A DNA stretch of 41,306 bases from DASTGO01 sp035719045 (GCA_035719045.1 DASTGO010000036.1:1-41306); one strand, 5' to 3'. Shown: positions 1-8,225, counted from the stretch's first letter. Notes: generated by a model from the sequence alone, not told the origin. Translations and numbers: made by a program.

Positions 1-22
1 CGGCCCGGGGCGCTCCGGACGG

Positions 23-517
23 GTGCGGGTCTCGCGCAGCGGGCGCCGGGCGCCGGTGATCCGGCCGGTCACCATGCTGGCCGGGGTCGCGGTGGTCCTG
101 GTCATCCTGCTCGCGCCGTACCTGCGTCCGTGGCTGGCCCAGCGCTCCGACATCGCGGCGAAGCAGGCCGAGGTGACCGCCCTGCAGCAGCAGGTCGACC
201 AGCTCACCGCGGAGCGCAACCGCTGGAACGACCCCAACTACGTCAAGGCGCAGGCCCGGCAGCGGCTGAACTTCGTCATGCCGGGGGAGCTCGGCTACGT
301 CGTCCTCGACGACAGCAGGCAGTCGGCCGCCCCGCAGGACCCCACCCGGCAGGCGGCCACGGATGCCGGCAAGGTGTCGGGCCGGCCCTGGTACGACGTG
401 CTCTGGCAGTCCGTCCAGCTCGCCGGCCACCCGGCCGTTCCCGGCTCGGCCGGCACCTCCCCGGGCGCCGCCCCCGGGACGACCCCCACCTCCTCGCCGA
501 CCACCAGGAAGCCGTGA
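23..517 (+). CDS. ftsB: FtsB/DivIC-type septum formation initiator protein
   Basis: Single-pass membrane protein of the divisome. As read it has 164 residues: a short basic N-terminus, one hydrophobic segment at about residues 17-37, a Gln/Leu-rich coiled coil at about 43-68, the conserved region around WNDPNYVKAQARQRL (about 68-82) with the following MPGE, and a Pro/Ser/Thr-rich tail. This is the FtsB/DivIC family pattern, which links to FtsL and FtsQ during septum assembly. The reading frame is open to the left window edge, so GTG at 23 is only the first visible start and the true start may lie upstream. It overlaps the next gene by 4 bases (GTGA). The order ftsB, DUF501, ppx is conserved in actinobacteria, usually behind enolase, which would lie just left of the window. 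Confidence 0.85.
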   Translation: MRVSRSGRRAPVIRPVTMLAGVAVVLVILLAPYLRPWLAQRSDIAAKQAEVTALQQQVDQLTAERNRWNDPNYVKAQARQRLNFVMPGELGYVVLDDSRQSAAPQDPTRQAATDAGKVSGRPWYDVLWQSVQLAGHPAVPGSAGTSPGAAPGTTPTSSPTTRKP

Positions 518-1236
518 CTCCCGCCGAGCAGTCCCACCCCGTCGAGCAGTCCGACCCCGTCGAGCAGTCCGACCCCGTCGAGCAGCCCGACCCCGCCGAG
601 CAGCCCGACCCCGCCGCTGCGGTCACCGGTCCGGCCACCGCCGGGGACACCTCGCCGGACCTCGCCGTGGACGCCGCCCTGGCCGGGCGCCAGCTCGGCC
701 GCCAGGTGCGCGGGCTGGTGGCCGTCGCCCACCGCTGCCGCTGCGGGGCGCCCGACGTCGTCACCACCGCGCCCCGGCTGGACGACGGCACCCCGTTCCC
801 GACCATGTACTACCTGACCTGCCCGCGGGCGGCCTCGGCCATCGGCACCCTCGAAGCGGGCGGCCTGATGCGGGAGATGACCCGCCGGCTCACCGAGGAC
901 CCCGAGCTGGCACAGCGGTACCGCCGGGCCCACGAGGACTACCTGCAGCGCCGGTCGCTGCTCGGCGACGTCCCGGAACTGGCCGGGGTGTCCGCCGGGG
1001 GGATGCCGGACCGGGTGAAGTGCCTGCACGTGCTGGTGGCGCACGCCCTGGCCGCCGGTCCCGGGGTGAACCCGCTCGGGGATGAGGCCCTGGCCGCCCT
1101 GGAGCCCTGGTGGTCCGCCGGTCCCTGCGTGGATCTGCCCGGCCCCGGTGACCTGCCCGGCCCCGGCGACCCGGCCCGCGCCGAGGCGACGGATGCCGCT
1201 CCCGTGACCGGGCGTGAGGGCGCGGATCCGCGGTGA
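514..1236 (+). CDS. DUF501 family protein
   Basis: Protein of about 240 residues whose core, from about residue 55 on, matches the actinobacterial DUF501 family: a CRCGAPDVV-like segment, then TMYYLTCPRA, then an arginine-rich helical part (RYRRAHEDYLQRR) and MPDRVKCLHVLVAHALA. Function is unknown; the family is nearly always next to ftsB and ppx. I chose GTG at 514 because it overlaps the ftsB stop (GTGA); a longer reading from 130 would lie inside ftsB. The N-terminus has five 6-residue Glu-Gln-Ser/Pro-Asp-Pro-like repeats, and the C-terminus two LPGPGD repeats; both are low complexity and probably disordered. Confidence 0.85.
   Translation: MTPAEQSHPVEQSDPVEQSDPVEQPDPAEQPDPAAAVTGPATAGDTSPDLAVDAALAGRQLGRQVRGLVAVAHRCRCGAPDVVTTAPRLDDGTPFPTMYYLTCPRAASAIGTLEAGGLMREMTRRLTEDPELAQRYRRAHEDYLQRRSLLGDVPELAGVSAGGMPDRVKCLHVLVAHALAAGPGVNPLGDEALAALEPWWSAGPCVDLPGPGDLPGPGDPARAEATDAAPVTGREGADPR
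526..615 (+). repeat. Coding tandem repeat, 5 x 18 bp, N-terminus of DUF501 gene
   Basis: Five consecutive 18-bp units (gagcagtccgaccccgtc type) encode the hexapeptide EQSDPV and variants EQPDPA. Copies 2 and 3 are identical and the others differ by a few bases, so copy number may vary between strains. Confidence 0.9.
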
Positions 1237-1457
1237 CGTCCCGAGGTGTGACACATCCATATGCAGGCTTGGCCGATGGGGGGCACACTGTCAACGGCGT
1301 CGCCGGTCGTGCCGAGGAGCCGGCCGGACGCGGCCAGTGCCGCGTCGCCGACGACGCGGCTGCGGGGGCGGCCGAGCAGCACATCATCGACGGGACCGGT
1401 CTGGGCACCGGTGGCCCGTCACGCAGACCGCCTACCGCCTGAAGGGGGACGGGACCG
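1237..1457. other. Intergenic gap between DUF501 and ppx
   Basis: About 220 bases without a credible gene. A Shine-Dalgarno-like GAAGGGGGAC sits just before the ppx start. I see no clear promoter hexamers or terminator. Confidence 0.5.
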
Positions 1458-2399
1458 ATGATCCGGGTCGCTGCGTTCGACTGCGGTACCAATTCCCTCC
1501 GGTTGCTCGTCGCGGATGTCGACGCCGCGACCGGCACCCTGCTCGACGTGGACCGTCGGATGGAGATCGTCCGCCTCGGCGCGGGCGTGGACCGGACCGG
1601 CCGGATCTCCGCCGACGCGATGCAACGGGCGATGACGGTCACCCGTGAGTACGCCCACCTGTGTCACCACCTCGGGGTCCAGCGGTACCGGTACATCGCG
1701 ACCTCCGCGGCTCGTGATGCAGACAACCGCGAGGAGTTCACCGACGGCATCCAGGGGCTGCTCGGCGTGGTCCCGGAGGTGATCTCCGGGGGCGAGGAGG
1801 CGCAACTGTCCTTCCTCGGGGCCACCAGCGGCCTGGCCGAGCACCATGAGGCGCCGTACCTGGTCGTCGACATCGGCGGCGGGTCCACCGAGTTCGTCCT
1901 CGGCAACGGCCACGGCGTGATCGGGGCGCGGTCGGTCGACATCGGCTGTGTCCGGATGACCGAGCGGCACCTGTCGGGGGACCCGCCCACCCCGGAGCAG
2001 GTGACCGCCGCCACCGCCGACATCGATGCCGCCCTGGACCTGGCCGGTGCAGAAGTCCCGCTCGGCAAGGCGCGGACCCTGGTCGGCCTGGCGGGCTCGG
2101 TGACCACCGTGACGGCACACGCCCTGCGGCTGGGACGCTACGACTCCGCCGCCATCCACGGCAGCGTGCTGCCGGTGCCGACCGTCCTCGCCTCCTGCGA
2201 CGCCCTGCTGTCGGCCTCGCTGCGGCAGCGGGCGGCGATGCCCTTCCTGCACGCCGGGCGGATCGACGTGATCGGTGCCGGGGCGCTGGTCTGGCGGCGG
2301 ATCGTCCAGCGGGTGGTCGCCGAGGCCGGGCTGGAGGAGGTCGTGACCAGCGAGCACGACATCCTGGACGGGATCGCCCTGCGACTGGCGCGTGGCTGA
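1458..2399 (+). CDS. ppx: Ppx/GppA family exopolyphosphatase
   Basis: 313-residue Ppx/GppA phosphatase of the acetate-kinase/HSP70/actin fold, predicted to hydrolyse inorganic polyphosphate and possibly pppGpp in the cytoplasm. Phosphate-1 motif: AAFDCGTNSLRLLV at residues 5-18. Mid-protein signatures: ISGGEEAQLSFLG, followed by VVDIGGGSTEFVLG (phosphate-2 motif), then the LAGSVTTV adenosine-type motif and the GAGAL motif near the C-terminus. Length equals the short single-domain actinobacterial form. ATG 1458 has a strong ribosome site. It is last in the ftsB-DUF501-ppx group and converges on the minus-strand co-polymerase gene. Confidence 0.93.
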   Translation: MIRVAAFDCGTNSLRLLVADVDAATGTLLDVDRRMEIVRLGAGVDRTGRISADAMQRAMTVTREYAHLCHHLGVQRYRYIATSAARDADNREEFTDGIQGLLGVVPEVISGGEEAQLSFLGATSGLAEHHEAPYLVVDIGGGSTEFVLGNGHGVIGARSVDIGCVRMTERHLSGDPPTPEQVTAATADIDAALDLAGAEVPLGKARTLVGLAGSVTTVTAHALRLGRYDSAAIHGSVLPVPTVLASCDALLSASLRQRAAMPFLHAGRIDVIGAGALVWRRIVQRVVAEAGLEEVVTSEHDILDGIALRLARG

Positions 2400-2405
2400 G
2401 CCCTG

Positions 2406-2429
2406 GCGGGATAGCGGGATAGCGGGATA
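2406..2429. repeat. 3 x 8-bp tandem repeat in convergent intergenic region
   Basis: Three identical copies of gcgggata lie a few bases after the ppx stop, in the short gap between convergent genes. Probably replication-slippage sequence; no function evident. Confidence 0.85.
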
Positions 2430-2490
2430 GCTGCGCCCTGGCCGGGAGCCGGTCTGCCGGTTCGTACCCGAAGCGGGACGGCTGCGGCGC

Positions 2491-3261
2491 TCAGGCGTCG
2501 TGCGGCACCGGGTGCCGGGCGACCGGCCGCAACTGGTCCGGCGGGCCCTGTCGGTCCGGCGGATCCGGCTCCCAGACCGGGCCGCCGATCGGCGTGAGCA
2601 GGAACACGACCAGCGGCAGCAGCCGCGGGTGGGAGGTCCGCAGCCGGCGGCTCAGCTTCATCCCGGTCAGGGTCAGTGCGAGACCCAGCAGCGCGACGGC
2701 GGCTCCCGCCCGGCCCTTGCTGCCGTGCACGTAGCTGACCGCCGGGTTGGGCGGGCTGAGGTCGGTGCGGATCATCAGGCTCGGACTGGTCCCGAAGGCG
2801 GCCTGGCGCGCGTACAGGTCGTCCTCGATCCGGCGGACCAGGGCATCGAGGCGGATGGTGACCTCCTCGGGCGAGGAACCGGTCACCTGGACGAACAGTT
2901 CCGGCTTGTAGAACAGGCTCAGCCACTGGTTTCCGGAGTTCGTCATGCGTACCGAGTACCCGTGGTAGGTGCCCGTCGCCGACAACGGGATGTCCTCGGT
3001 GGTGGGCCTGGCCGGCGGGTGCATCCCGTTGAGGTCCCGGTTGATGATCGCCGCCATGTCGATCAGGTTGGCGCCGCGGATGAAGGCGTTGGCGCCGGTG
3101 TCCTCCGGGGCGAGCATGACCACGTAGGCGTTGGTCTCGTAGGACCCGGACATCCTCATGACCGACACGAGGGTCGCCGCGGTCAGCACCAGGCCGAGGA
3201 CGGCCACCACCCACTGGATCTTGGGCCGTCCCCCGAAGGCCCGGACCAGCCATGCCCGCAT
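2491..3261 (-). CDS. Wzz-like polysaccharide co-polymerase / chain-length protein (PCP 1)
   Basis: Membrane protein of about 256 residues from ATG 3261, which is preceded by AGGATGG; the frame is open a little further upstream but without a better ribosome site. Hydrophobic helix at about residues 15-36 (IQWVVAVLGLVLTAATLVSV), an extracytoplasmic domain of about 140 residues, then a second hydrophobic helix at about 183-200 (AGAAVALLGLALTLTGM) and a short third hydrophobic stretch near the C-terminus. This topology is that of Wzz/PCP proteins that set chain length of Wzy-dependent glycans. There is no cytoplasmic tyrosine kinase domain. It is divergent to a second PCP at 3531, whose extracellular part has a similar pattern (both have an LAPED/LLPPE-like stretch after helix 1 and an NxxIDMAxI/LVNMTGI-like segment). 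Family assignment is by topology, context and this resemblance. Confidence 0.65.
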   Translation of the reverse strand: MRAWLVRAFGGRPKIQWVVAVLGLVLTAATLVSVMRMSGSYETNAYVVMLAPEDTGANAFIRGANLIDMAAIINRDLNGMHPPARPTTEDIPLSATGTYHGYSVRMTNSGNQWLSLFYKPELFVQVTGSSPEEVTIRLDALVRRIEDDLYARQAAFGTSPSLMIRTDLSPPNPAVSYVHGSKGRAGAAVALLGLALTLTGMKLSRRLRTSHPRLLPLVVFLLTPIGGPVWEPDPPDRQGPPDQLRPVARHPVPHDA

Positions 3262-3530
3262 CCGACCATCCTGACACGCGGCCGGCCGGCCCCGGGCCGT
3301 CAAGCCGTGTCTCGCGCCACTCTGCACTCACAACGCCCCAGGTGAACCGGGCTGCAGGAGCCCAGCCGTTGGGGTGAGCAGCGGGCCCGCCGCCAGGTCG
3401 GCCTGTACAGTGGCCTACGAAGGGGGAGGTCTCTGCGCGCTCTGCCGGGCCGCGCGGACCGCGTGCTGCGGTCTCGCACGAACCGGGCCGGGGCGGGCAG
3501 GCGCCAGGGCGACCAGGAAGGGAGGCTGCC
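3262..3530. promoter_or_regulatory. Divergent control region between the two PCP genes
   Basis: About 270 bases without a gene separate two divergent starts, so promoters for both directions should lie here. On the plus strand TACAGT at 3406-3411 is a fair -10 hexamer, leaving a leader of roughly 115 bases before GTG 3531; no good -35 is visible. The ribosome site of the right-hand gene is GGGAGG. On the minus strand only AGGATGG before ATG 3261 is clear. Confidence 0.4.
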
Positions 3531-4862
3531 GTGTCCTCGGTGACCGTCGGCAGCGCCCTGTTCCGCCGCTGGAAGATCTCCCTGGCCGGGCTGGTCCTGA
3601 TCGCGATCGCCGGCGCACTGATCATGAGCCTGGTCCCGGCCCAGCGGCAGCTCACGGCGGATGTCCTGCTGCTCCCGCCGGAGGCCGGCGCCAAGACCGA
3701 CAGCAACCCCTATCTGCAGCTGGACGGCCTGGTGAACATGACCGGCATCGTCGCCCGGGCCGTCTCCAGCTCCGACATCCAGGACTCGCTCAAGGCCGGC
3801 GGGCTCAACGGCAGCTACAAGGTCGAGCCGGACACCGCCACGCCGGGTCCGGTCCTCCTGGTGACCGTGCAGGCCGCCAGCCAGGCCGAGGCCGGCCGGA
3901 CCCTGGACGCCGTGCTCTCCCAGATCCCCACCCAGCTGACCTCGCTGCAGCGCCAGGTCGGGGTGACCGGCAACGCCTACATCACCTCGACGGTGATCAA
4001 GCAGGACCGCGTGGGAACCGTCGTGGTCACCTCGCAGCTGCGGATCGTGGTGGGCGTCTGCGGCGGCCTGTTCGTCCTGCTCATCCTCACCGTGGTCCTG
4101 ATGGACCTGAGCGCACTGCGCCGGCAGCGGCGGGCCAGGGCCGGCGGTGAGCAGTTCGGGATGGTCGGCGGGCAGCTGGCGGGGATGCCGCTGGCCACCC
4201 CGGACCTTCCGGCACCGGTCACCCCTGCGGCCCCCGTGGCCCCGCCCGACCCGGCCACCCGGATCGGGGAGCTGTCGAGGCTGTCCACGCTGTCGGCGTT
4301 CCCGGTGGTTCCGGCCGCCCCGGGCGCTTCCGCTCCCGCCCCGCCCCGCGGGGTCCCGGTCGCGGCCAACGGGACCGGCCAGACCAATGGGTCCGCCCAG
4401 CCGGCACCGCGTGAACGTGGCGTGATGGCCGCCGAACTCACCCCGCCCGCCGGCGCTCAGTCCGCGGGGCTGCTGAGGTCGGACGTCCCGGCCTCCGGGG
4501 CATCCCTGAACAAGCCGTTCCCGTGGACCCCCGGTCAGTCCCTGCCGGCGCATCAGGGGACGGCGGAACCGGCCTCGCCGACCGCCGCTGAGGCATCGTC
4601 GGCTCCCACCGTGCCGTTCGGTACGGCGGTGCAGCCAGGTGCGGCAGGCGCGTCCGAGGCCGGGGCTCAGTCCGGTGAAGAGCCGTCCGACCGGGGTGGT
4701 CGCGGCATGAGCCGCCGCAAGGAGAAGGACAAGGGCAAGAACCCGGCTCCGTCCGACGACCCCGGGCCGCCGACCGGAAGCTTCGAACGCCTGGTCCTCG
4801 GCAAGCGCAACACCCCGCCCCCCGACCCTGACCCGCGCGCGGCGGCCCACCGGCTCAACTGA
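3531..4862 (+). CDS. Wzz-like polysaccharide co-polymerase with long disordered C-tail (PCP 2)
   Basis: 443 residues. Hydrophobic helix at about 16-36 (ISLAGLVLIAIAGALIMSLV), extracytoplasmic domain to about residue 175, second helix at about 179-202 (LRIVVGVCGGLFVLLILTVVLM), then a cytoplasmic tail of about 240 residues rich in Pro, Ala, Gly and Ser, ending with a basic and then acidic stretch. Predicted to control glycan chain length or export with the polymerase encoded next. There are no Walker motifs, so it is not a Wzc-type kinase; the long tail is unlike classical Wzz proteins. GTG 3531 follows GGGAGGCTGCC. The stop overlaps the start of the next gene (TGATG), implying translational coupling. 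Confidence 0.65.
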   Translation: MSSVTVGSALFRRWKISLAGLVLIAIAGALIMSLVPAQRQLTADVLLLPPEAGAKTDSNPYLQLDGLVNMTGIVARAVSSSDIQDSLKAGGLNGSYKVEPDTATPGPVLLVTVQAASQAEAGRTLDAVLSQIPTQLTSLQRQVGVTGNAYITSTVIKQDRVGTVVVTSQLRIVVGVCGGLFVLLILTVVLMDLSALRRQRRARAGGEQFGMVGGQLAGMPLATPDLPAPVTPAAPVAPPDPATRIGELSRLSTLSAFPVVPAAPGASAPAPPRGVPVAANGTGQTNGSAQPAPRERGVMAAELTPPAGAQSAGLLRSDVPASGASLNKPFPWTPGQSLPAHQGTAEPASPTAAEASSAPTVPFGTAVQPGAAGASEAGAQSGEEPSDRGGRGMSRRKEKDKGKNPAPSDDPGPPTGSFERLVLGKRNTPPPDPDPRAAAHRLN

Positions 4863-6274
4863 TGTCCGCCGCAGCACCCCTCGGACCGGCCGACACCCAC
4901 GCCGCGCCCGCGACGCCCCCGGGGCGGTCCGGGGACCGCTGGTGGCGGATGCTCGGGCTCGACCTGGTCACGGCGCTCAGCCTGCTGGTCCTGGTGCTGT
5001 TCGGGATCCCGGCGACGCTGGTGGTGGGCCCGCTCGGCGCCGCGGGCACGCCGGCCAACATCCTCGGGCTGCTGATGCTGGGGGTCTGGACCGTCAACGA
5101 GCTGTACCGGGTGCACCTGGGCTTCCTCGACACCGCGATCCGCCGCGCCCTGTTCGTCTGGCTGCTGGCCGATCTCGCCAGCTACGTCATGGCGGTCTCC
5201 CGGCCGATCAGCACCAAGGAGCTCAACTCCTCCGACCGGCTCATGATCAGCCTGTGCGCCTGGGTCGGCGTGCTGCTGGCCTGCGGCGGGATCAGGAGCT
5301 GGGACCGGCTGGTGGCGCTGACCCGCCGGGTGGTCCTGGGCGGCGGTCTGGTGGCCCTGCTCGGACTGGCCCAGGCCGCCACCCACCAGGTGCTGGTCAA
5401 CGTCATCCAGATCCCGGGCCTGACCTCCAACAGCACCGACAACGGGTTCGTCGAGCGGGCCGGGTTCCTGCGGCCGTCAGGCACCGCGACCCAGGCCCTG
5501 GAGTTCGGCATCGTGCTGACGGCGGTGCTTCCGTTGGCCGTTCACCATGCGGTCACCGACCGGCAGCTGAGCTGGTTCCGGCGGCTGTGGCCGCTGCTGG
5601 CGATCGGGGCCGCGATCCCGGTCTCGCTGTCCCGCTCGGCGGTCCTCGGCACCCTGGTGGCGTTCGTGGTGATCCTGCCCACCTGGCCGCGCCAGCACCG
5701 GCGGATCGCCTACGGGGCGCTGCTCGCGGCGGTCGGGCTGGTCTACGTGAGTGTCCCGGGCCTGGTCGAGGCGATCCTCAGCCAGTTCGGCCTGATGGGC
5801 AAGGACAACAGCATCTCGTCCCGGACCGACAGCTACAGCCTGGTCCTGAGCCTGTTCGCGAAGTCGCCGCTGATCGGCCGGGGACTGGGCACCTTCATCC
5901 CGGACTACCGGATCGTCGACAACCAGTTGCTGCTCATCCTCGTCGAGGCCGGGCTGGTCGGGCTGCTGGCCTTCCTCGGACTGATCGCCGCGGCCGCCCG
6001 GACCGGTCTGCGCGGCCGGCGGCGGCTCGCCGATCCGGACCGGCGCTCGCTGCTCACCGCGCTGGTCGCCTCCCTGCTGGCCGCCGCCATCTGTTTCGCC
6101 ACCATCGACGCGTTCGCGTTCCCGATGCTGTCGGTCACGGTGTTCCTGGTCATGGGCTGCATCGACGCGGCCTGGCGGATGGCCTCCCAGCCGGCGGTGC
6201 CGGGGGAGCCGGTGCCAGGGGAACCTGCGGTGGGGGAGCCGGTGCCGGGGGAGTCCGCGGAGGCCAGGGCATGA
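4862..6274 (+). CDS. O-antigen polymerase/ligase-like (Wzy/WaaL superfamily) membrane protein
   Basis: 470-residue integral membrane protein with about ten or more hydrophobic helices and a large loop after residue 300 (around SISSRTDSYSLVLSLFAKSPLIGRGLGTFIPDY). The R-T-D-S...P-L-I-G-R-G-x-G signature followed by DNQLLLILVEAGLVG is typical of Wzy_C/O-antigen ligase proteins, which polymerise lipid-linked repeat units or transfer glycan outside the membrane. It lies between a PCP gene and a glycosyltransferase, with 1-base and 4-base overlaps to them, so it belongs to one operon. The C-terminus ends in about 20 residues of VPGEP-type tandem repeats. Polymerase versus ligase cannot be decided from sequence alone. 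Confidence 0.85.
   Translation: MSAAAPLGPADTHAAPATPPGRSGDRWWRMLGLDLVTALSLLVLVLFGIPATLVVGPLGAAGTPANILGLLMLGVWTVNELYRVHLGFLDTAIRRALFVWLLADLASYVMAVSRPISTKELNSSDRLMISLCAWVGVLLACGGIRSWDRLVALTRRVVLGGGLVALLGLAQAATHQVLVNVIQIPGLTSNSTDNGFVERAGFLRPSGTATQALEFGIVLTAVLPLAVHHAVTDRQLSWFRRLWPLLAIGAAIPVSLSRSAVLGTLVAFVVILPTWPRQHRRIAYGALLAAVGLVYVSVPGLVEAILSQFGLMGKDNSISSRTDSYSLVLSLFAKSPLIGRGLGTFIPDYRIVDNQLLLILVEAGLVGLLAFLGLIAAAARTGLRGRRRLADPDRRSLLTALVASLLAAAICFATIDAFAFPMLSVTVFLVMGCIDAAWRMASQPAVPGEPVPGEPAVGEPVPGESAEARA
6192..6257 (+). repeat. Coding tandem repeat (VPGEP type) at the end of the polymerase-like gene
   Basis: Imperfect repeats of about 18 bp (ggtgccgggggagcc type) encode VPGEP, VPGEP, AVGEP, VPGES at the very C-terminus. 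Low complexity, probably disordered. Confidence 0.75.
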
Positions 6275-7200
6275 CCTCCCCGCCGCGCTCGGTCGCCGTC
6301 GTCGTGGTCACCTACAACAGCGCGCCGCTGATCCCGGACCTGCTGAAGTCCCTGCCCGCAGGCCTGGACGGGCTGGACTGGCGGCTGGTGGTGGCCGACA
6401 ACGACTCCGCCGACGCCACCGTCGCGGTGGTCCGGGACCTGGCCCCCTCGGCCTCGGTGGTCCAGTTGGGCCGCAACGCCGGTTACGCCGCCGGGATCAA
6501 CGCCGGGGTGGCCCGGGCCGGGGAGTTCGACGCCGTACTGGTCCTGAACCCCGACGTGCGGCTGGAGCCCGGCTGCGTGGCCGAACTGGTCCGGGCCCTG
6601 GACCTGCCCGGCACCGGGATGGCCGTCCCCCGGCTCAGTGACGGCGACGGCACGCTGATCCTCTCCCGGCGTCGGGAGCCGAGCGTGCCGCGCGCCTGGG
6701 CGGACGCCCTGCTCGGTGCCGAGCGGGTCGGTGGCCGTGCCTGGCTCGGGGAGGTGGTGACCGATCCCGGGGAGTACACCCGGGAGGCGGTCACCGACTG
6801 GGCGGAGGGGTCGACCCTGCTCATCGGCCGGACCGGCTGGGACCGCTGCGGACCCTGGGACGAGGGCTTCTTCCTGTACTCCGAGGAGACGGACTTCGCG
6901 CTGCGGCTGCGCGACGCCGGACTGGTCACCCGCTTCGTGCCGAGCGCCCGGGCCGTCCACCTGGAGGGCGATTCGGGGCAGTCCCCGGGCCTGTGGACCC
7001 TGCTCATGCTCAATCGGGTCCGGCTGTTCGCCAAGCGGCACGGCCCGCTGCCGACCGCGCTGTACTGGTCAGCCCTGGTGGTCCGGGAGGCCCTGCGGGC
7101 GGCCCTGGGCAAGGTCACCAGCCGGGCCGCGCTACCCGCCCTGCTCAGCCCGCGCCGGCTGCGGGAACCGCGGGGACCGGGCAGCGTGGTCCTCCGCTGA
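6271..7200 (+). CDS. Family 2 glycosyltransferase (rhamnosyltransferase-like)
   Basis: 309-residue GT-A fold transferase without obvious membrane helices. N-terminal VAVVVVTYNSAPLIPDLLKSL (about 8-28), VVADNDSADATV (about 40-51), LGRNAGYAAGINAGV (about 65-79), the nucleotide-sugar/metal site LVLNPDVRLEPG (about 90-101), and the acceptor-side segment WDEGFFLYSEETDFALRLRDAG (about 196-217) are all classic GT2 features of the WcaE/RfbN-like group. Expected to add one sugar to a lipid-linked precursor. ATG 6271 overlaps the preceding stop (ATGA). It ends the left plus-strand operon and converges on the deacetylase gene. Confidence 0.9.
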   Translation: MTSPPRSVAVVVVTYNSAPLIPDLLKSLPAGLDGLDWRLVVADNDSADATVAVVRDLAPSASVVQLGRNAGYAAGINAGVARAGEFDAVLVLNPDVRLEPGCVAELVRALDLPGTGMAVPRLSDGDGTLILSRRREPSVPRAWADALLGAERVGGRAWLGEVVTDPGEYTREAVTDWAEGSTLLIGRTGWDRCGPWDEGFFLYSEETDFALRLRDAGLVTRFVPSARAVHLEGDSGQSPGLWTLLMLNRVRLFAKRHGPLPTALYWSALVVREALRAALGKVTSRAALPALLSPRRLREPRGPGSVVLR

Positions 7201-7230
7201 TCCGGCGCGCGAGCCGATCGGGGGGCGCGG

Positions 7231-7899
7231 TCAGCGGAGCCGTTTCAGCAGCCGGACCGCCTGCCCCCGCAGCACCGTCACCGGACCGGGCGGTGCCAGC
7301 ACCGTGGCACGCAGCGACTCGGGGGTGTCGTCGCGGCGGACGCTGAACCGGGGCTGCATCCAGGCCCCCTCGGGAGCACAGGCGCGGTCGCTGGTGTGCA
7401 CGGTCCGGTACCCCAGCCGGCGCAGCTGCGACAGGACCCGGCGGTCGTAGCGGCCCAGCGGACAGGCGGCCTCGGACACCGGCTGCCCCGCCGCGGCGGA
7501 GATCACCTCGCGGGCGGTGACCAGCTCCTCGTGCAGCGCCGCGTCGTCCAGACCCGGCCAGGGCCGGTGCGCCATCCCGTGGCTGCCCACCGACATCCCC
7601 TGCTCGCCCAGTGCCCGGACGTCCCGGGCACCCAGACTGCCGGGGGTGTCCAGGCGGCCGGCGAGCACGAAGAAGGTGGCGGTCAACCCGCGCGCGGACA
7701 GTTCCGGCAGAGCGATCCCCAGGTCGGAGGCGTTGCCGTCGTCGAAGCTGATCCGCACCTGCGGCCAGCCGGCGAGCTCGTCGAGGATGCGCCGGAAGCG
7801 GTCGGTGTCCACCCAGTAGAGGTCCTCGCCGGGCTCCTGCTCCCGGCCCGGCACGCCGACCCCGTGGAAGCAGACGTTGTGCTGTGCCGAGGTGTTCAC
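7231..7899 (-). CDS. Polysaccharide deacetylase (NodB homology, carbohydrate esterase 4)
   Basis: 222 residues from GTG 7899 (preceded by GGGGGAGGTGCG); an ATG at 7950 in the same frame has no ribosome site. Metal-dependent removal of N-acetyl (or O-acetyl) groups from glycan. Motif 1 is SFDDG (Asp53, Asp54), motif 2 is GSHGMAH with metal ligands His107 and His111, and the third motif appears as CPLGRYD instead of RxPYG. No signal peptide or membrane helix is visible, so it may act on a cytoplasmic lipid-linked intermediate. It is transcribed against the flanking operons. I infer that it exposes amino groups on the sugar that the downstream acylation genes could then modify. Confidence 0.9.
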   Translation of the reverse strand: MNTSAQHNVCFHGVGVPGREQEPGEDLYWVDTDRFRRILDELAGWPQVRISFDDGNASDLGIALPELSARGLTATFFVLAGRLDTPGSLGARDVRALGEQGMSVGSHGMAHRPWPGLDDAALHEELVTAREVISAAAGQPVSEAACPLGRYDRRVLSQLRRLGYRTVHTSDRACAPEGAWMQPRFSVRRDDTPESLRATVLAPPGPVTVLRGQAVRLLKRLR

Positions 7900-7950
7900 C
7901 GCACCTCCCCCGACGTCCCGGGCGCGCACCCGTCGCGGACCGGACGGCAT

Positions 7951-8225
7951 GCCGTTGTCATCACGCTGGGAAACCCCCTAGCACTGTTCCCGGCTGGGTA
8001 GTCTAGGCGCCGGCGGTGAACCGGTACGGGGCGTGCTGGGCATGTCGCCGGCGCAGCAGTTCAGGTGCACAGGCAGTTCAGGTGACACAGGGCAGTTCGA
8101 GCGGCACGGGGCAGTTCCGCAGGGGGACAGCGGGTGGGTCCGCGGCCTCGCCGCCGGACAGGGAGCGGGTGGCGGACGCGACGCCGCGCACGTACCGGAT
8201 CCGTGGAGGAGGAGGTCGGCCCCGG
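7951..8225. promoter_or_regulatory. Divergent control region before the carrier-protein cassette
   Basis: About 275 to 330 bases between the minus-strand deacetylase and the plus-strand acyltransferase. It carries TAGTCT at 7999-8004 as a possible plus-strand -10, a series of CAGTTC direct repeats (separate entry), and the ribosome site GGAGGAGGAGG before ATG 8226. Confidence 0.4.
8057..8117 (+). repeat. Four phased CAGTTC direct repeats
   Basis: CAGTTC occurs at 8057-8062, 8074-8079, 8093-8098 and 8112-8117, spaced 17, 19 and 19 bases. The first two copies share the longer core GCAGTTCAGGTG and copies two to four are preceded by GG. Iterated half-sites at about two helical turns are what a cooperative regulator binding site looks like; no regulator is known. 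Confidence 0.5.

Noticed and set aside
130..513. N-terminal extension of the DUF501 gene to a start inside ftsB
   Set aside because: The extra 128 residues are Arg/Ala-rich out-of-frame ftsB sequence; GTG 514 with a GTGA overlap fits better.
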